Source of the DNA: Ramicandelaber brevisporus
Taxonomy: Eukaryota; Kickxellomycota; Ramicandelaberales; Ramicandelaberaceae
Reading direction: 5' to 3'
DNA length: 10,067 bases
Assembly: GCA_025201865.1 (NCBI GenBank)
Contig: MU602704.1
Coordinates: 28,556 to 38,622 of the forward strand
Within the stretch, counting starts at the first letter, position 1, and each line of letters begins with the position of its first letter. Of the stretch, positions 1 to 7,675 are shown in pieces. The notes beneath the pieces are model-generated. The model did no database searches. It was not told the DNA's origin and worked only from the letters and a program-made list of their open reading frames with translations. The position numbers and the translations under genes were made by a program.

Positions 1-3000
1 CTTGCGTATATGGCCAGTTTGATCAAATCCAACCAAATTATTAGTGGAGAGAGTGGATGATAGTTTAAACTTCTTGACCAATCCCTCATTTTCAGCTTTA
101 CTCATCTGGTCATCAGACAGTATGACTCTAAAGTGGACTGTAGCCTCTGTGTGCATCTCGGTGTAAGATTCAATCCAGGCAGGCTCCTTATCTGATCCAG
201 TTGTCCACTTTTCCAGCTGCTCCTTGTATGATTGAGTCCATGTACCAACTGGTAATTCTGTAATTTCGACTGTATTATCATCAATCTTCTCAATAATGCC
301 TACAGTGCGATAGCTGGATGGAGCAGTTGATTCAATTTGGCCAATAAATCCTCTGTACCAAGGGTGAATTGGATCCATTGGCTGATTGTTCATGAGCTTC
401 TTGATGTTGCTAACAATGTCAGATGGGTTGTAGTTGGGAATGGATGAGCTCCAGCCGGTTCCAATTCCACTGCTTCCATTAATCAACACCATTGGCACTA
501 CTGGAACAAAGAACTTGGGCTCAATCAGCTCGTTATCCTCAATCTGTGATTCCAACAAATCGTCATCAGCTTTGGGATACAGTGCACGCGTGATTGGGGG
601 GAGTGCTGTGGACAGATAACGTGCTGAAGCCGAATCTTTACCACCTTCCAGGCGAGATCCAAACTGGCCATCTGGAATCAAGAGTGGGATGTTGGAATTG
701 CCGACATAGTCAGCAGCCATATTAATGATGGTCTGATGCATTGACATCTCGCCGTGATGGTAGGCAGTCTTTTCACTGACAAAGCCAGACAACTGAGGCA
801 CTTTGATTGAAGGACGTGCTTTCAATTTACGTAAGAATGCACCATACAATACTTTGCGCTGAGTTGGCTTTAATCCATCGATGATACTAGGAATTGCACG
901 CACATTGTCATAGTGAGAAAAGGCCATCAATTCAATATTAACAAAATCATCAATGGGGACTGACTTGCCCGTGTGATCAACATAATTCTCTGGATCATAG
1001 CCAGTTAACCAGTTTTTACGATCAGTTGCTCTCTTTTTATTGAATGCCAAGTCAAGCAGCTCATAATCTTCATTTTTAGCCTTTTCAAATTCCTTTTTAT
1101 GAATATCATCCATGCGAGTGAAATACTCTCTGGCTTCCTTTGGAGTAGATGAACCCAGTCCCTTATAATACTTCACTGTCCAGCCTTTGGATTCATTTGA
1201 ATTGCACCATGTTTCATATTCTGGCCATGTAAAGAAGTTTCTAAATTGACCTCCTTTTGTTGCTCTAAATAATGGAGTAATCATTTCGCACATGAACCCA
1301 GGAATCTGCAGCAATGAAGGATAGCTAAATGCAAACAGATTTAGCAGTAAACCTTTGATATGAGAACCATCGGGATCCTGATCCGTCATAATCATCACTG
1401 ATCCATATCTTAGCTGGCTTGTGTCATTATATGTGACTCCATGCTTCAATCCCAATATTCTCTTTAATGCAGTAATTTCTTCATTTTTGGTTATTGAGTC
1501 AGCTGAGGATTCTCTGACATTTAACACTTTACCTCTAAGCGGAAATACTCCCCACTTCTCTCTTCCAACCACACCCAATCCAGCGATAGCCAATGTTTTT
1601 GCAGAATCTCCTTCTGTCAATATCAATGTGCATTGTTTGGATCTCGCTGTGCCTGCATCGCTGGCATCTGTTAATTTGGCTATACCTGATAAGCGTGCAC
1701 TCTTTGTTCCATCTGTTTTCTTCAATTGCTTCTCCTTTTTAGATTCCAGCCAGTCATTTATATACTCTATGATGCCTGATTTACCTACATCTTTAGCAAA
1801 CTTATCACTAATTGTGCATTTCATTCCAAAGGATGATTCTCTACTGGTCAGTGTAGCTTTGCTCTGTCCATCAAACTTGGGATTAACTATTGTTGAATTG
1901 ACAAATACCCACATGTAATTTTTAACCTGAGCCGGCTTCAATTCTGCCGTCTTATTTTTACCCTTCTTCATTGACTCAATCAGTGGGGCTGCAATCAAAT
2001 TAACCACGTGATTTACATGCATTCCGCCCTTTGTTGTGCAAATTGAATTCACAAAACTAATCTGCTGGAACTGGCCAGTGCTGCTTGGTGCAAATGCAAT
2101 CTCCCATCGTTCATTAGCCTTTTCATAGATAATTGGAATGTCCAGCTTGTTTGATCCAAATAATGACTCTTTGGCTTTAGCCATGGTTTTGGCTCCAGCA
2201 CCTCCTTTCTTGGGTGTACCACTCTTGCTCTTCCTTTTACTTTTACTGCTAGTATCATCATAATCACTGTCTTGTTCATTATCATTATCATCCTTATAGT
2301 TATCATCATTTCCATTGGTGTCAATTTCCATAGCATTGGATCCCTCTTCATCTGTATTATCGTTATCAATTCCAAGTGTTTGTTTATCTTCCAATTCTTG
2401 GCGTCTACGCTCGCCCATCAAGTACATTGTAACATACTCTTTAAATGTAGAGATTGGAATCAACTCGTCATTTAAATAGACTTTGATTCCTCTAACAACA
2501 CCAGCCATGTCATAGACTCTCTTCATTAGCACAGCCTCAGTGTCGTCATCCATTCCATTATCCATTCCAAATCGTTTGTAATCTGGCAAAAACTTAAACA
2601 TTGCATAGCCCTCAGCACGTGATAAATTAGTGATCTTAGGATCTGATCTTTGTGACATATTATTTGTCCATTTTTGAACATATTTACGCTTGGATTCCTT
2701 ATGGGCAGTTTCCACTATAAATTCAGATGAGAACACATTTGTTGCTTTGGCTCCAACTCCATTTCTACCTCCAGTTGTACGCTCTTCTTCATCATCATAG
2801 TTACTACTTGTCAGCATCATTCCAAACAGCATTTCTGGCACATGAACTCCATGCTCCTTATGCACATCTACCGGTATACCTGTTCCATTGTTCCACACCG
2901 AGATCCATCCACTCTCCTTATCTATTGTCACCTTCAACTGTGTCATGCTGCTGTCTCTCTGCTTATGATCTGCTGCATTCACTAATATCTCATCAACAAT

Positions 3001-3498
3001 CTTATACAATCCCTCTGTAATAGTCACAGTCTTATTGAGAAATGTTCTTGTTCCCTTCTCAAATACCCACATTGGAAGTGGATTGGGCTCTACACTGCCA
3101 ATGTACATGTCTGGTCTGGTCAACATGTGCTCACGCTGGTCCATCTTACTGTATTGCTCTTCAATGGTCTTCTTTTTCACATTGCCTGGCTTTGCTTTAC
3201 CACTCTCTCCAATGAATTCGTCCATATCATCTTCTCCATCATCCACCAAAGCAGCAGCCGCCGCAGCCGCGGCTTTCTTCTTGGCAGCTGCACTAGTAGT
3301 AGCAGTAGCAGCAGCAGCAGCAGCGGTTGCCTTCTTGCCAGCTGCAGCTGAGGCAGTAGTCGCCTTCTTTGGCGCAGCCGCAGTGCCAGATTTTGTAGCA
3401 CGGGGCTTTGCAGCTGCCGTCGTCTTCTTCGTAGCAGCGGCTGGAGCAGTCTCTGGCATAAAGTCGCTGTCGCTGTCAGAATCCACAAGCCGTGCCAT
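1..3498 (-). CDS. TOP2: DNA topoisomerase II, 5' part of gene (3' end off the left edge)
   Basis: Nuclear type IIA topoisomerase, which passes one DNA duplex through a transient double-strand break using ATP. The reading frame is open from the ATG at 3498 to base 1 (1166 codons, no stop, no intron). Visible in order: an Ala/Lys-rich N-terminal tail (about residues 1-110); the GHKL ATPase start RPDMYIGSVE (about 128-137); the ATP-binding loop GGRNGVGAK (243-251); a charged insertion (about 371-449); the transducer motif FQQISFVNSI and a K-loop-like GQSK; the TOPRIM motifs EGDSAKTLA (E629) and DQDPDGSH (D706, D708, D710); PLRGK; and the winged-helix ASARYLST with catalytic Tyr961 (codon 616-618). 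The last visible part, FKLSSTLSTNNLVGFD, matches the region just past the tower domain. The C-gate and C-terminal domain are outside the window. An in-frame stop at 3721-3723 and no intervening ATG fix the start, which has G at -3 and +4. Codons look AT-richer than in the other genes. Confidence 0.98.
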   Translation of the reverse strand, partial: MARLVDSDSDSDFMPETAPAAATKKTTAAAKPRATKSGTAAAPKKATTASAAAGKKATAAAAAATATTSAAAKKKAAAAAAAALVDDGEDDMDEFIGESGKAKPGNVKKKTIEEQYSKMDQREHMLTRPDMYIGSVEPNPLPMWVFEKGTRTFLNKTVTITEGLYKIVDEILVNAADHKQRDSSMTQLKVTIDKESGWISVWNNGTGIPVDVHKEHGVHVPEMLFGMMLTSSNYDDEEERTTGGRNGVGAKATNVFSSEFIVETAHKESKRKYVQKWTNNMSQRSDPKITNLSRAEGYAMFKFLPDYKRFGMDNGMDDDTEAVLMKRVYDMAGVVRGIKVYLNDELIPISTFKEYVTMYLMGERRRQELEDKQTLGIDNDNTDEEGSNAMEIDTNGNDDNYKDDNDNEQDSDYDDTSSKSKRKSKSGTPKKGGAGAKTMAKAKESLFGSNKLDIPIIYEKANERWEIAFAPSSTGQFQQISFVNSICTTKGGMHVNHVVNLIAAPLIESMKKGKNKTAELKPAQVKNYMWVFVNSTIVNPKFDGQSKATLTSRESSFGMKCTISDKFAKDVGKSGIIEYINDWLESKKEKQLKKTDGTKSARLSGIAKLTDASDAGTARSKQCTLILTEGDSAKTLAIAGLGVVGREKWGVFPLRGKVLNVRESSADSITKNEEITALKRILGLKHGVTYNDTSQLRYGSVMIMTDQDPDGSHIKGLLLNLFAFSYPSLLQIPGFMCEMITPLFRATKGGQFRNFFTWPEYETWCNSNESKGWTVKYYKGLGSSTPKEAREYFTRMDDIHKKEFEKAKNEDYELLDLAFNKKRATDRKNWLTGYDPENYVDHTGKSVPIDDFVNIELMAFSHYDNVRAIPSIIDGLKPTQRKVLYGAFLRKLKARPSIKVPQLSGFVSEKTAYHHGEMSMHQTIINMAADYVGNSNIPLLIPDGQFGSRLEGGKDSASARYLSTALPPITRALYPKADDDLLESQIEDNELIEPKFFVPVVPMVLINGSSGIGTGWSSSIPNYNPSDIVSNIKKLMNNQPMDPIHPWYRGFIGQIESTAPSSYRTVGIIEKIDDNTVEITELPVGTWTQSYKEQLEKWTTGSDKEPAWIESYTEMHTEATVHFRVILSDDQMSKAENEGLVKKFKLSSTLSTNNLVGFDQTGHIRK
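3250..3345 (-). repeat. Alanine-codon (GCN) repeats in the TOP2 N-terminal tail
   Basis: In the TOP2 frame there are runs of eight Ala codons (3250-3273) and six Ala codons (3307-3324), separated by Lys pairs and triplets and Thr/Ser. The first run mixes GCC, GCG and GCT; the second is pure GCT. This gives an Ala/Lys composition resembling histone-H1-type tails. The repeat lies outside the conserved ATPase fold, so its length is probably not constrained by catalysis. Confidence 0.85.
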
Positions 3499-3542
3499 AG
3501 CCAGAACAGAATTAGACTTCAAATCGACTCTTGCTAATGCGC

Positions 3543-3600
3543 TGTTTGTATTGTTTGTATTGTTTGTTGTTGTTGTGTAGGTGTTGTTGTTATTGTTTGC
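3543..3600. repeat. TTGTTTGTA / TTG low-complexity repeat
   Basis: Imperfect tandem copies of a nine-base unit, TTGTTTGTA, run into TTG and GTT triplets. Read in the TOP2 direction it is an AAC/ACA-rich leader lying 45-102 bases before the TOP2 ATG. It is probably 5' untranslated sequence. No function is shown by the sequence. Confidence 0.7.
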
Positions 3601-3756
3601 CTCGAGGGAAAGGGACAGGGGGAGAGGAAGAGGAAACAAACAGAAAGAATAAAAAAGAAGGAGGAAAATGTGTGGTAGTTGTTGCAACAGCTGACGAGAG
3701 AGAACAAAGAACAGATCGACTCACAAAGCCAAAATACAAAAGCAGCACAACAACAA

Positions 3757-3785
3757 CACACAAACACACAAACACACAAACACAC
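3757..3785. repeat. CACACAAA octamer tandem repeat
   Basis: Three perfect copies of the octamer CACACAAA (3757-3764, 3765-3772, 3773-3780) are followed by a partial copy CACAC. The array ends 14 bases before the RXT3-like ATG, so it probably lies in that gene's 5' leader. It is likely to vary in length between strains. Confidence 0.85.
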
Positions 3786-3799
3786 GTACAGCAAAGCAG

Positions 3800-5185
3800 A
3801 TGACCACTTCAGAGCTACAACAGCAACAGCAGCAACAGCAGCAACAGCAGCAGCCAGGAAAAGAAGAAAAAGAAGTACAAATAAACTCTCGAGGTTTAGA
3901 CTTGGCTACAGCAAGGAAAGCTTCCGCCGAAGCCGAGGCTATCGCTTCAAAACGCGCTGCAGCTATATCAGCCGCGTTTGCCAGATTCGGTCCACCCTTA
4001 CCAGCTCCCACTGGTGACGGCAACATCATCGTTCTCGACGATCCCAATATCACGTCAGACGCAAGGTTCAACGCCATCGAACATGTCTTCAGCAACGCGG
4101 CACTGCCTCTCCCTGTATCCACATGTAATGACATTAAGGATTCAGCTCGACCATACTTGTACATCCCTGGCTTCATACTGCCTGATTTGAGCAACCACGT
4201 CGGCTCTCTCATTCTGGTCCACATTGACAGAGTTCACGTCAGCCCCACTAACCCTGCCATCATGCGCCGCAATCTGTGGGGCACTGGTGTTTATTCCGAC
4301 GATTCAGATGTTGTTGCAATGTTAGCTCATACTGGCTGGATCAAAATCAGAATGGGAGCTTCAAAACGCAAGAACCTCCTCGTCATTCTTCGTGTACTAC
4401 CACGTCTTCAGCGCTACCTGGCCACACTTCGAAATGGCATCCGCAGTCGTGAATGGAGTAAACACGATGGTCAGAGTTTGCGTGTCGAGGCAGTTTTGGA
4501 ATCAACCAACTCTGAACTACTTTCAGTCGTTGCTAAAATCAAGAAACGGGCCAAGTCTGACAAGAGTGGCGCCAATGGATCCAGCGGTGAAGATGCGGTA
4601 GATGGCATGGATGAGGACTGGGTCTACGGTGGACATGGATTCGATGAATACGGGCGGTCAATATATCCCTCCGGATTCAACCCAATGGATTACGTTGGCC
4701 ATGACATTCGTTTCACAGACGACAACATTGCAGCTCTCATCTATGATCCACTCTACTTTGCGTATCCGTCAACAAAGACAGCAAAGAGGGCAGAGAAGGC
4801 AGAGTCACCGCATGCAACACCGCCGGCTGCTGAGGATGCTATGGACATTGACAGCACCACAGATGACGCAAACGAGAACATGGTGCTACAGCAGCTGCAG
4901 CTCGGCCAGTGTCTGGTCATTCAAACGAAGGAGGCTCGCTACTTTTTGTCAATAAAGAGTGGCTCGAAGCTAATAATTGTGCGCAATGAGTCTCTGAAGA
5001 CAACAGTCAGTAGCCAGGCCGAGCTCGATGCTATGATAGAGTCTGCTACATCCACCAAGGATATCACCGAGATTGAATGGGACGACGTTGATTGGAGGAT
5101 GGATGGACCATACGGACGCGCTCTTGACACCAGACTCGTTCTAGCCCAGTCTCAGCTTGTGTTTTGGTGCAAGATGATCCGATAA
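3800..5185 (+). CDS. RXT3: Rxt3-like subunit of the Rpd3L/Sin3 histone deacetylase complex
   Basis: 461 residues in one exon, ending in TAA at 5183-5185. Recognition rests on the core block at about residues 135-183, including NPAIMRRNLWGTGVYSDDSD and VVAMLAHTGWIKI, which is the signature of the fungal Rxt3 (histone deacetylation) family. In yeast, Rxt3 is a non-catalytic subunit of the large Rpd3 deacetylase complex that represses transcription. Before the core come a 12-residue glutamine run (7-18), a Lys/Glu patch and an Ala-rich, probably helical segment (about 36-62). After it come a Lys-rich stretch (247-254), an acidic DGMDEDW patch (268-274), a low-complexity linker (about 325-360) and a C-terminal acidic EIEWDDVDWRMDG (424-436). 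No enzyme motif is seen. The start context is weak (C at -3), but this is the first ATG in frame close to the conserved region. Function is transferred from the family. Confidence 0.82.
   Translation: MTTSELQQQQQQQQQQQQPGKEEKEVQINSRGLDLATARKASAEAEAIASKRAAAISAAFARFGPPLPAPTGDGNIIVLDDPNITSDARFNAIEHVFSNAALPLPVSTCNDIKDSARPYLYIPGFILPDLSNHVGSLILVHIDRVHVSPTNPAIMRRNLWGTGVYSDDSDVVAMLAHTGWIKIRMGASKRKNLLVILRVLPRLQRYLATLRNGIRSREWSKHDGQSLRVEAVLESTNSELLSVVAKIKKRAKSDKSGANGSSGEDAVDGMDEDWVYGGHGFDEYGRSIYPSGFNPMDYVGHDIRFTDDNIAALIYDPLYFAYPSTKTAKRAEKAESPHATPPAAEDAMDIDSTTDDANENMVLQQLQLGQCLVIQTKEARYFLSIKSGSKLIIVRNESLKTTVSSQAELDAMIESATSTKDITEIEWDDVDWRMDGPYGRALDTRLVLAQSQLVFWCKMIR
3818..3853 (+). repeat. CAA/CAG repeat encoding polyglutamine
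   Basis: Twelve consecutive glutamine codons (residues 7-18 of the RXT3-like protein), mixing CAA and CAG. Such runs are length-variable and often found in transcription-associated proteins. The opposite strand reads as a cysteine run, which explains a spurious antisense frame. Confidence 0.95.
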
Positions 5186-5232
5186 ACGCTCGATTATGCA
5201 TAGTCCTATTGTATTAATTATTATCGCATGTT

Positions 5233-5266
5233 AAAAAGTAAAAAGCAAAAAAAGTAAAAAGTGAAA
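5233..5266. repeat. A-run rich tract downstream of RXT3-like
   Basis: Repeated AAAAAG(T/C) units begin about 48 bases after the RXT3-like stop. On the plus strand this could take part in 3'-end formation. On the minus strand it gives several T-runs, a reasonable transcription-end signal for anything read leftward. Function is inferred only. Confidence 0.5.
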
Positions 5267-5299
5267 GAGTAGACTAAAAGCAAAGAATGAGTCCAAAAA

Positions 5300-5515
5300 G
5301 TGCCTCGGCCCGCAGCTGCAACACGGCAGCCAGCCTCCGAGAGCGCAGGTGGAACGATGTTAATTTGCATTGTAGCAATAACACAAGCCTCAGCAGAGCT
5401 TCACGGGCTTGTTCGACCACTGCATAAGTTCGAGGAAATCGGCTCCGCACGCGCTGCTGGCACGAATGTGCAGCGCCGAAACACATCTGGCCGCCGCGCA
5501 TCCTCCAAATTTAAA
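5300..5515. other. Unexplained GC-rich block in the convergent spacer
   Basis: About 215 bases are clearly more GC-rich than the flanks on either side. A plus-strand frame stays open from before 5300 to 5623 (about 107 codons) but has no ATG until codon 20. A minus-strand frame is also open (5501 to 5274) with an ATG at its start. I recognise neither product. On the minus strand the block ends in a T5 run (5295-5299), as a polymerase III transcript might, but I found no convincing A or B box and no match by eye to U1-U6, SRP RNA, RNase P, 5S rRNA or tRNA. Confidence 0.35.
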
Positions 5516-5542
5516 TCGGCGAATCAGAAGCTGTGTTATGGG

Positions 5543-5575
5543 GAGAGAGACATAGAAAGAGAGAGAAAGAGAAAG
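5543..5575. repeat. GA-rich microsatellite
   Basis: Imperfect GA/GAAA repeat, broken once by CAT. It lies about 140 bases beyond the ATG22-like stop, on that gene's 3' side, where it reads as a CT tract. A similar tract lies directly after the stop of the aminopeptidase gene. Confidence 0.8.
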
Positions 5576-5615
5576 CGTTGCTTTGTTAACATGAAATCGA
5601 TTGCAATGATTAGGC

Positions 5616-5653
5616 GAGATTGAAATGAACTAATATTAAATGAGATTGAAATG
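5616..5653. repeat. Direct repeat of a 12-mer, GAGATTGAAATG
   Basis: Two exact copies of GAGATTGAAATG lie at 5616-5627 and 5642-5653, 26 bases apart. GAAATG-type units continue to about 5682. They fall in the presumed 3' untranslated region of ATG22-like. This may be just a degenerate local duplication. Confidence 0.7.
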
Positions 5654-5712
5654 GAGGTGAAAGAGGAAATGGAAATGGAAACGATAAATATAAAAAAGAA
5701 GAGTCCATACAT

Positions 5713-7581
5713 TTAAAGATGAATGTCGTTCGAGAGCTCAAGCTCGCGTTGCCGCTCCTCGCGGCGTGCCTTGGAGAACTCACGGGCATCGTGGCGGGCT
5801 TCGGGCACGTCAATCGTGTACACAACCAGTCCACCGAACACAAACATGCATGCCATCCAGATGAATCCGTATCGCAACTCGCCAGTTGCATTGCCGATGA
5901 TCGCAGCTACCAGCGGACCAATCCATGCGCTACCCTTGTCCGTCACTTGGAAGAGGGAATACAGTTCAGTCTCCATACCGCTTGGAATCAGATCTGCGTA
6001 AAGACTGCGGCACAGTGTCAAGTTAGCACCATAAAACACGCCAAAGTAGCCGGCAATGGGGAAGATCTCAACGTTGCTGTTCAATCCCCATGTTTCGGCG
6101 CCAAAGCCAATGATAATGTACACAGGAAGTAGCAGGAAACCAAATGCAACCCACATGAGCAGTACACGCGTGGTAATCAAAAACTTGCGCTGGATGTACA
6201 TAAACAGGAATGCACCGAGCACTGTTGTGAACGGCGCAATAATGATCGCAATCAGCAGATTCTGAATTGAAACATCGAGATTCGAGCGTGCAAAGATAAC
6301 GGCAACGGACAGGACGGTTGCAGCGCCATCAGCCAGCAGAAACCATGCCAGCAGGAATTTGAAGATGTGCTTGAGCTTGCGGATGCTGCGAATAGTCTTG
6401 CCGATTTCGGAATAGCCGTAAAACACGACGCTGCGGCCCTTTGGAAGCGGAGGACCAGGACGCTTGTTCAAATAAAGAGCCGATGGAATGGTGAACAGCA
6501 GCCACCAGCCACCAACCAGAGCACATCCGTACAGAAGAGACTGGTCGGTGGCTTCAAAGGCCAGTGCAATACCGCCGCACATGGCCATCACAAGCACACC
6601 AGCACCGTTGCACCATGCTGTGACATACGCAGACAACTGAGAGGCAATGAGCTCTTTGATAAAGGCGAGTGGCAGTTTCTCGTCACCTGGCTGAACGGGG
6701 CTGCGCTTCTTGGGACCTTCTGGCGGCTCTTCGTCGCAGAAATCGGGCTCCTCGGGCTTGTCGGTGTTGTCAGCATTCTGTGCTGCCTTGCGACGAATCT
6801 CGACTGCAGCGGTGAAGCGCGGATGGTCAACCGTGAACAGTGGCAAATACGAATAGTAGAAGACGTACGAGCAGCCATAGAATACGAATGCCAGAATGTA
6901 CAGCAGAGCAACGGCCCAGTACAGCTCAGGCTTGTTCACAGCCAGGAACAAAATGTTGGTAACGCCACCCAAGACTGCAAACACGAGCAGCAGCTTCTTG
7001 CGCCATGTGCCTCTGTCAGCCAATGCACCGATACCACAGTACAGGATTGCCTGGATGAGCACGGTAATGACATTAACCAGCAACGAGTAGGTGTCGGTGG
7101 TGACCCAGATTGCACCAAACTTTGCGCTACACTTGTAGTTCACGATGCTGATATCGCAGGCCGTCTTCAAGTCCGATGTCTGTACTCCGGACATTGCGGC
7201 ATAGTCGGTGAGTACAATCGGCATGAATGCGCCTGTTACAATAGTTGCGAATGGCTCGGTTGCCCATCCGTACGAGTACCAGCTCCAGAGCTCGCGGCGC
7301 TCAAGTGGAACGCGAGTAACTCTGCCGCTGGAATTGCCACTGCCGTCACCACCATCATCGCCGGATTTGCTTTCTTCAAGGTAGTGTTCGAGGTCGGGGT
7401 CACGAGCCAGGTCATATGGCTCGTCTGTGGACTCCGCTGCCACAGTCGTCGCTTTTGCCTTCTCGCTGTGGATTGGCTGGGTTGGAGAGTCGACTTGAAT
7501 ATCGGCAGTGTCTGTGCCTGCGGCGTGAACAAGGCTCTCACGGACGTCCATCGACGATGTCTTGTCTTCAGACGATGTCAT
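5713..7581 (-). CDS. ATG22: Atg22-like vacuolar amino acid efflux permease (MFS-type)
   Basis: 622 residues, stop TAA at 5713-5715. Atg22 proteins sit in the fungal vacuole membrane and in yeast help export leucine and other amino acids released by autophagy. Visible family blocks: ELWSWYSYGWATEPF (97-111), ILYCGIGALADRGTWRKK (179-196), FLLADGAATVLSVAVIFARS (414-433), and RSLYADLIPSGMETELYSLF (525-544) followed by VTDKGSAWIGP. About 12 hydrophobic segments can be placed near 107-127, 167-187, 198-214, 222-248, 316-341, 350-371, 408-430, 441-463, 471-493, 505-525, 551-565 and 570-590. A long charged loop (about 251-308) separates the fourth and fifth. The N-terminal 95 residues are acidic, Ser/Thr-rich and presumably cytosolic; the tail is Arg/Glu-rich. 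The frame is open upstream to 7734, but the first ATG is at 7581; its context is weak and Met11 is an alternative. Codons are GC-rich. Substrates are inferred from the family. Confidence 0.93.
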   Translation of the reverse strand: MTSSEDKTSSMDVRESLVHAAGTDTADIQVDSPTQPIHSEKAKATTVAAESTDEPYDLARDPDLEHYLEESKSGDDGGDGSGNSSGRVTRVPLERRELWSWYSYGWATEPFATIVTGAFMPIVLTDYAAMSGVQTSDLKTACDISIVNYKCSAKFGAIWVTTDTYSLLVNVITVLIQAILYCGIGALADRGTWRKKLLLVFAVLGGVTNILFLAVNKPELYWAVALLYILAFVFYGCSYVFYYSYLPLFTVDHPRFTAAVEIRRKAAQNADNTDKPEEPDFCDEEPPEGPKKRSPVQPGDEKLPLAFIKELIASQLSAYVTAWCNGAGVLVMAMCGGIALAFEATDQSLLYGCALVGGWWLLFTIPSALYLNKRPGPPLPKGRSVVFYGYSEIGKTIRSIRKLKHIFKFLLAWFLLADGAATVLSVAVIFARSNLDVSIQNLLIAIIIAPFTTVLGAFLFMYIQRKFLITTRVLLMWVAFGFLLLPVYIIIGFGAETWGLNSNVEIFPIAGYFGVFYGANLTLCRSLYADLIPSGMETELYSLFQVTDKGSAWIGPLVAAIIGNATGELRYGFIWMACMFVFGGLVVYTIDVPEARHDAREFSKARREERQRELELSNDIHL

Positions 7582-7627
7582 GAGACACTGCAATAACGAG
7601 CGAGGAGCTGCAGAAGACGAAGCAACA

Positions 7628-7675
7628 GGAAGTGGAAGTGGAAGTGGACGTGGAGACGAGAACGAGAACGAGAGT
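7628..7675. repeat. Hexamer purine repeat before ATG22-like start
   Basis: Eight back-to-back six-base units: GGAAGT three times, GGACGT, GGAGAC, GAGAAC twice, GAGAGT. It lies 47-94 bases before the ATG22-like ATG. In the sense direction of that gene it is a pure-looking C/T tract, a frequent feature of fungal core promoters and 5' leaders. It does not break the upstream reading frame. Confidence 0.8.

Larger units (their letters stand above)
3499..3799. promoter_or_regulatory. Divergent promoter region shared by TOP2 and RXT3-like
   Basis: These 301 bases separate two start codons that face away from each other, so both promoters and 5' leaders must lie here unless leader introns extend them. 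The TOP2-proximal part is GT-rich on the plus strand (AC-rich in the TOP2 sense). The middle is purine-rich (3604-3665). The RXT3-proximal part is CA/AAC-rich. I see no clear TATA box or named factor site. The interval is inferred from gene arrangement; exact elements cannot be assigned by eye. Confidence 0.6.
5186..5712. other. Spacer between converging genes RXT3-like and ATG22-like
   Basis: This interval must contain the 3' untranslated ends of both neighbours. The first about 100 bases are AT-rich with A-runs. A GC-rich block follows (5300-5515), then GA repeats, then an AT-rich end with a duplicated 12-mer. No canonical AATAAA is visible at either gene end. Open frames exist across the GC-rich block on both strands, but none starts with a convincing ATG or resembles a known protein. 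Confidence 0.6.

Noticed and set aside
3035-3580. A plus-strand alanine/valine-rich frame opposite the TOP2 N-terminal tail
   Set aside because: Its composition is just the reverse reading of the Ala-codon repeats. The minus-strand frame carries the conserved Top2 sequence.
3721-4224. A minus-strand frame with a run of cysteines opposite RXT3-like
   Set aside because: The cysteine run is the antisense of the CAG/CAA glutamine repeat, and the rest mirrors the RXT3-like coding strand.
5395-5440. TTCGA motifs suggesting a tRNA T-arm or polymerase III B box
   Set aside because: The B-box pattern is imperfect (A instead of C at the last conserved place), and no cloverleaf or A box can be drawn around it.
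6367-7596. A 409-codon open frame on the plus strand opposite ATG22-like
   Set aside because: It is fully antisense to a strongly conserved transporter, does not begin with ATG, and its product has no recognisable domain. Long antisense frames are expected opposite GC-rich genes.
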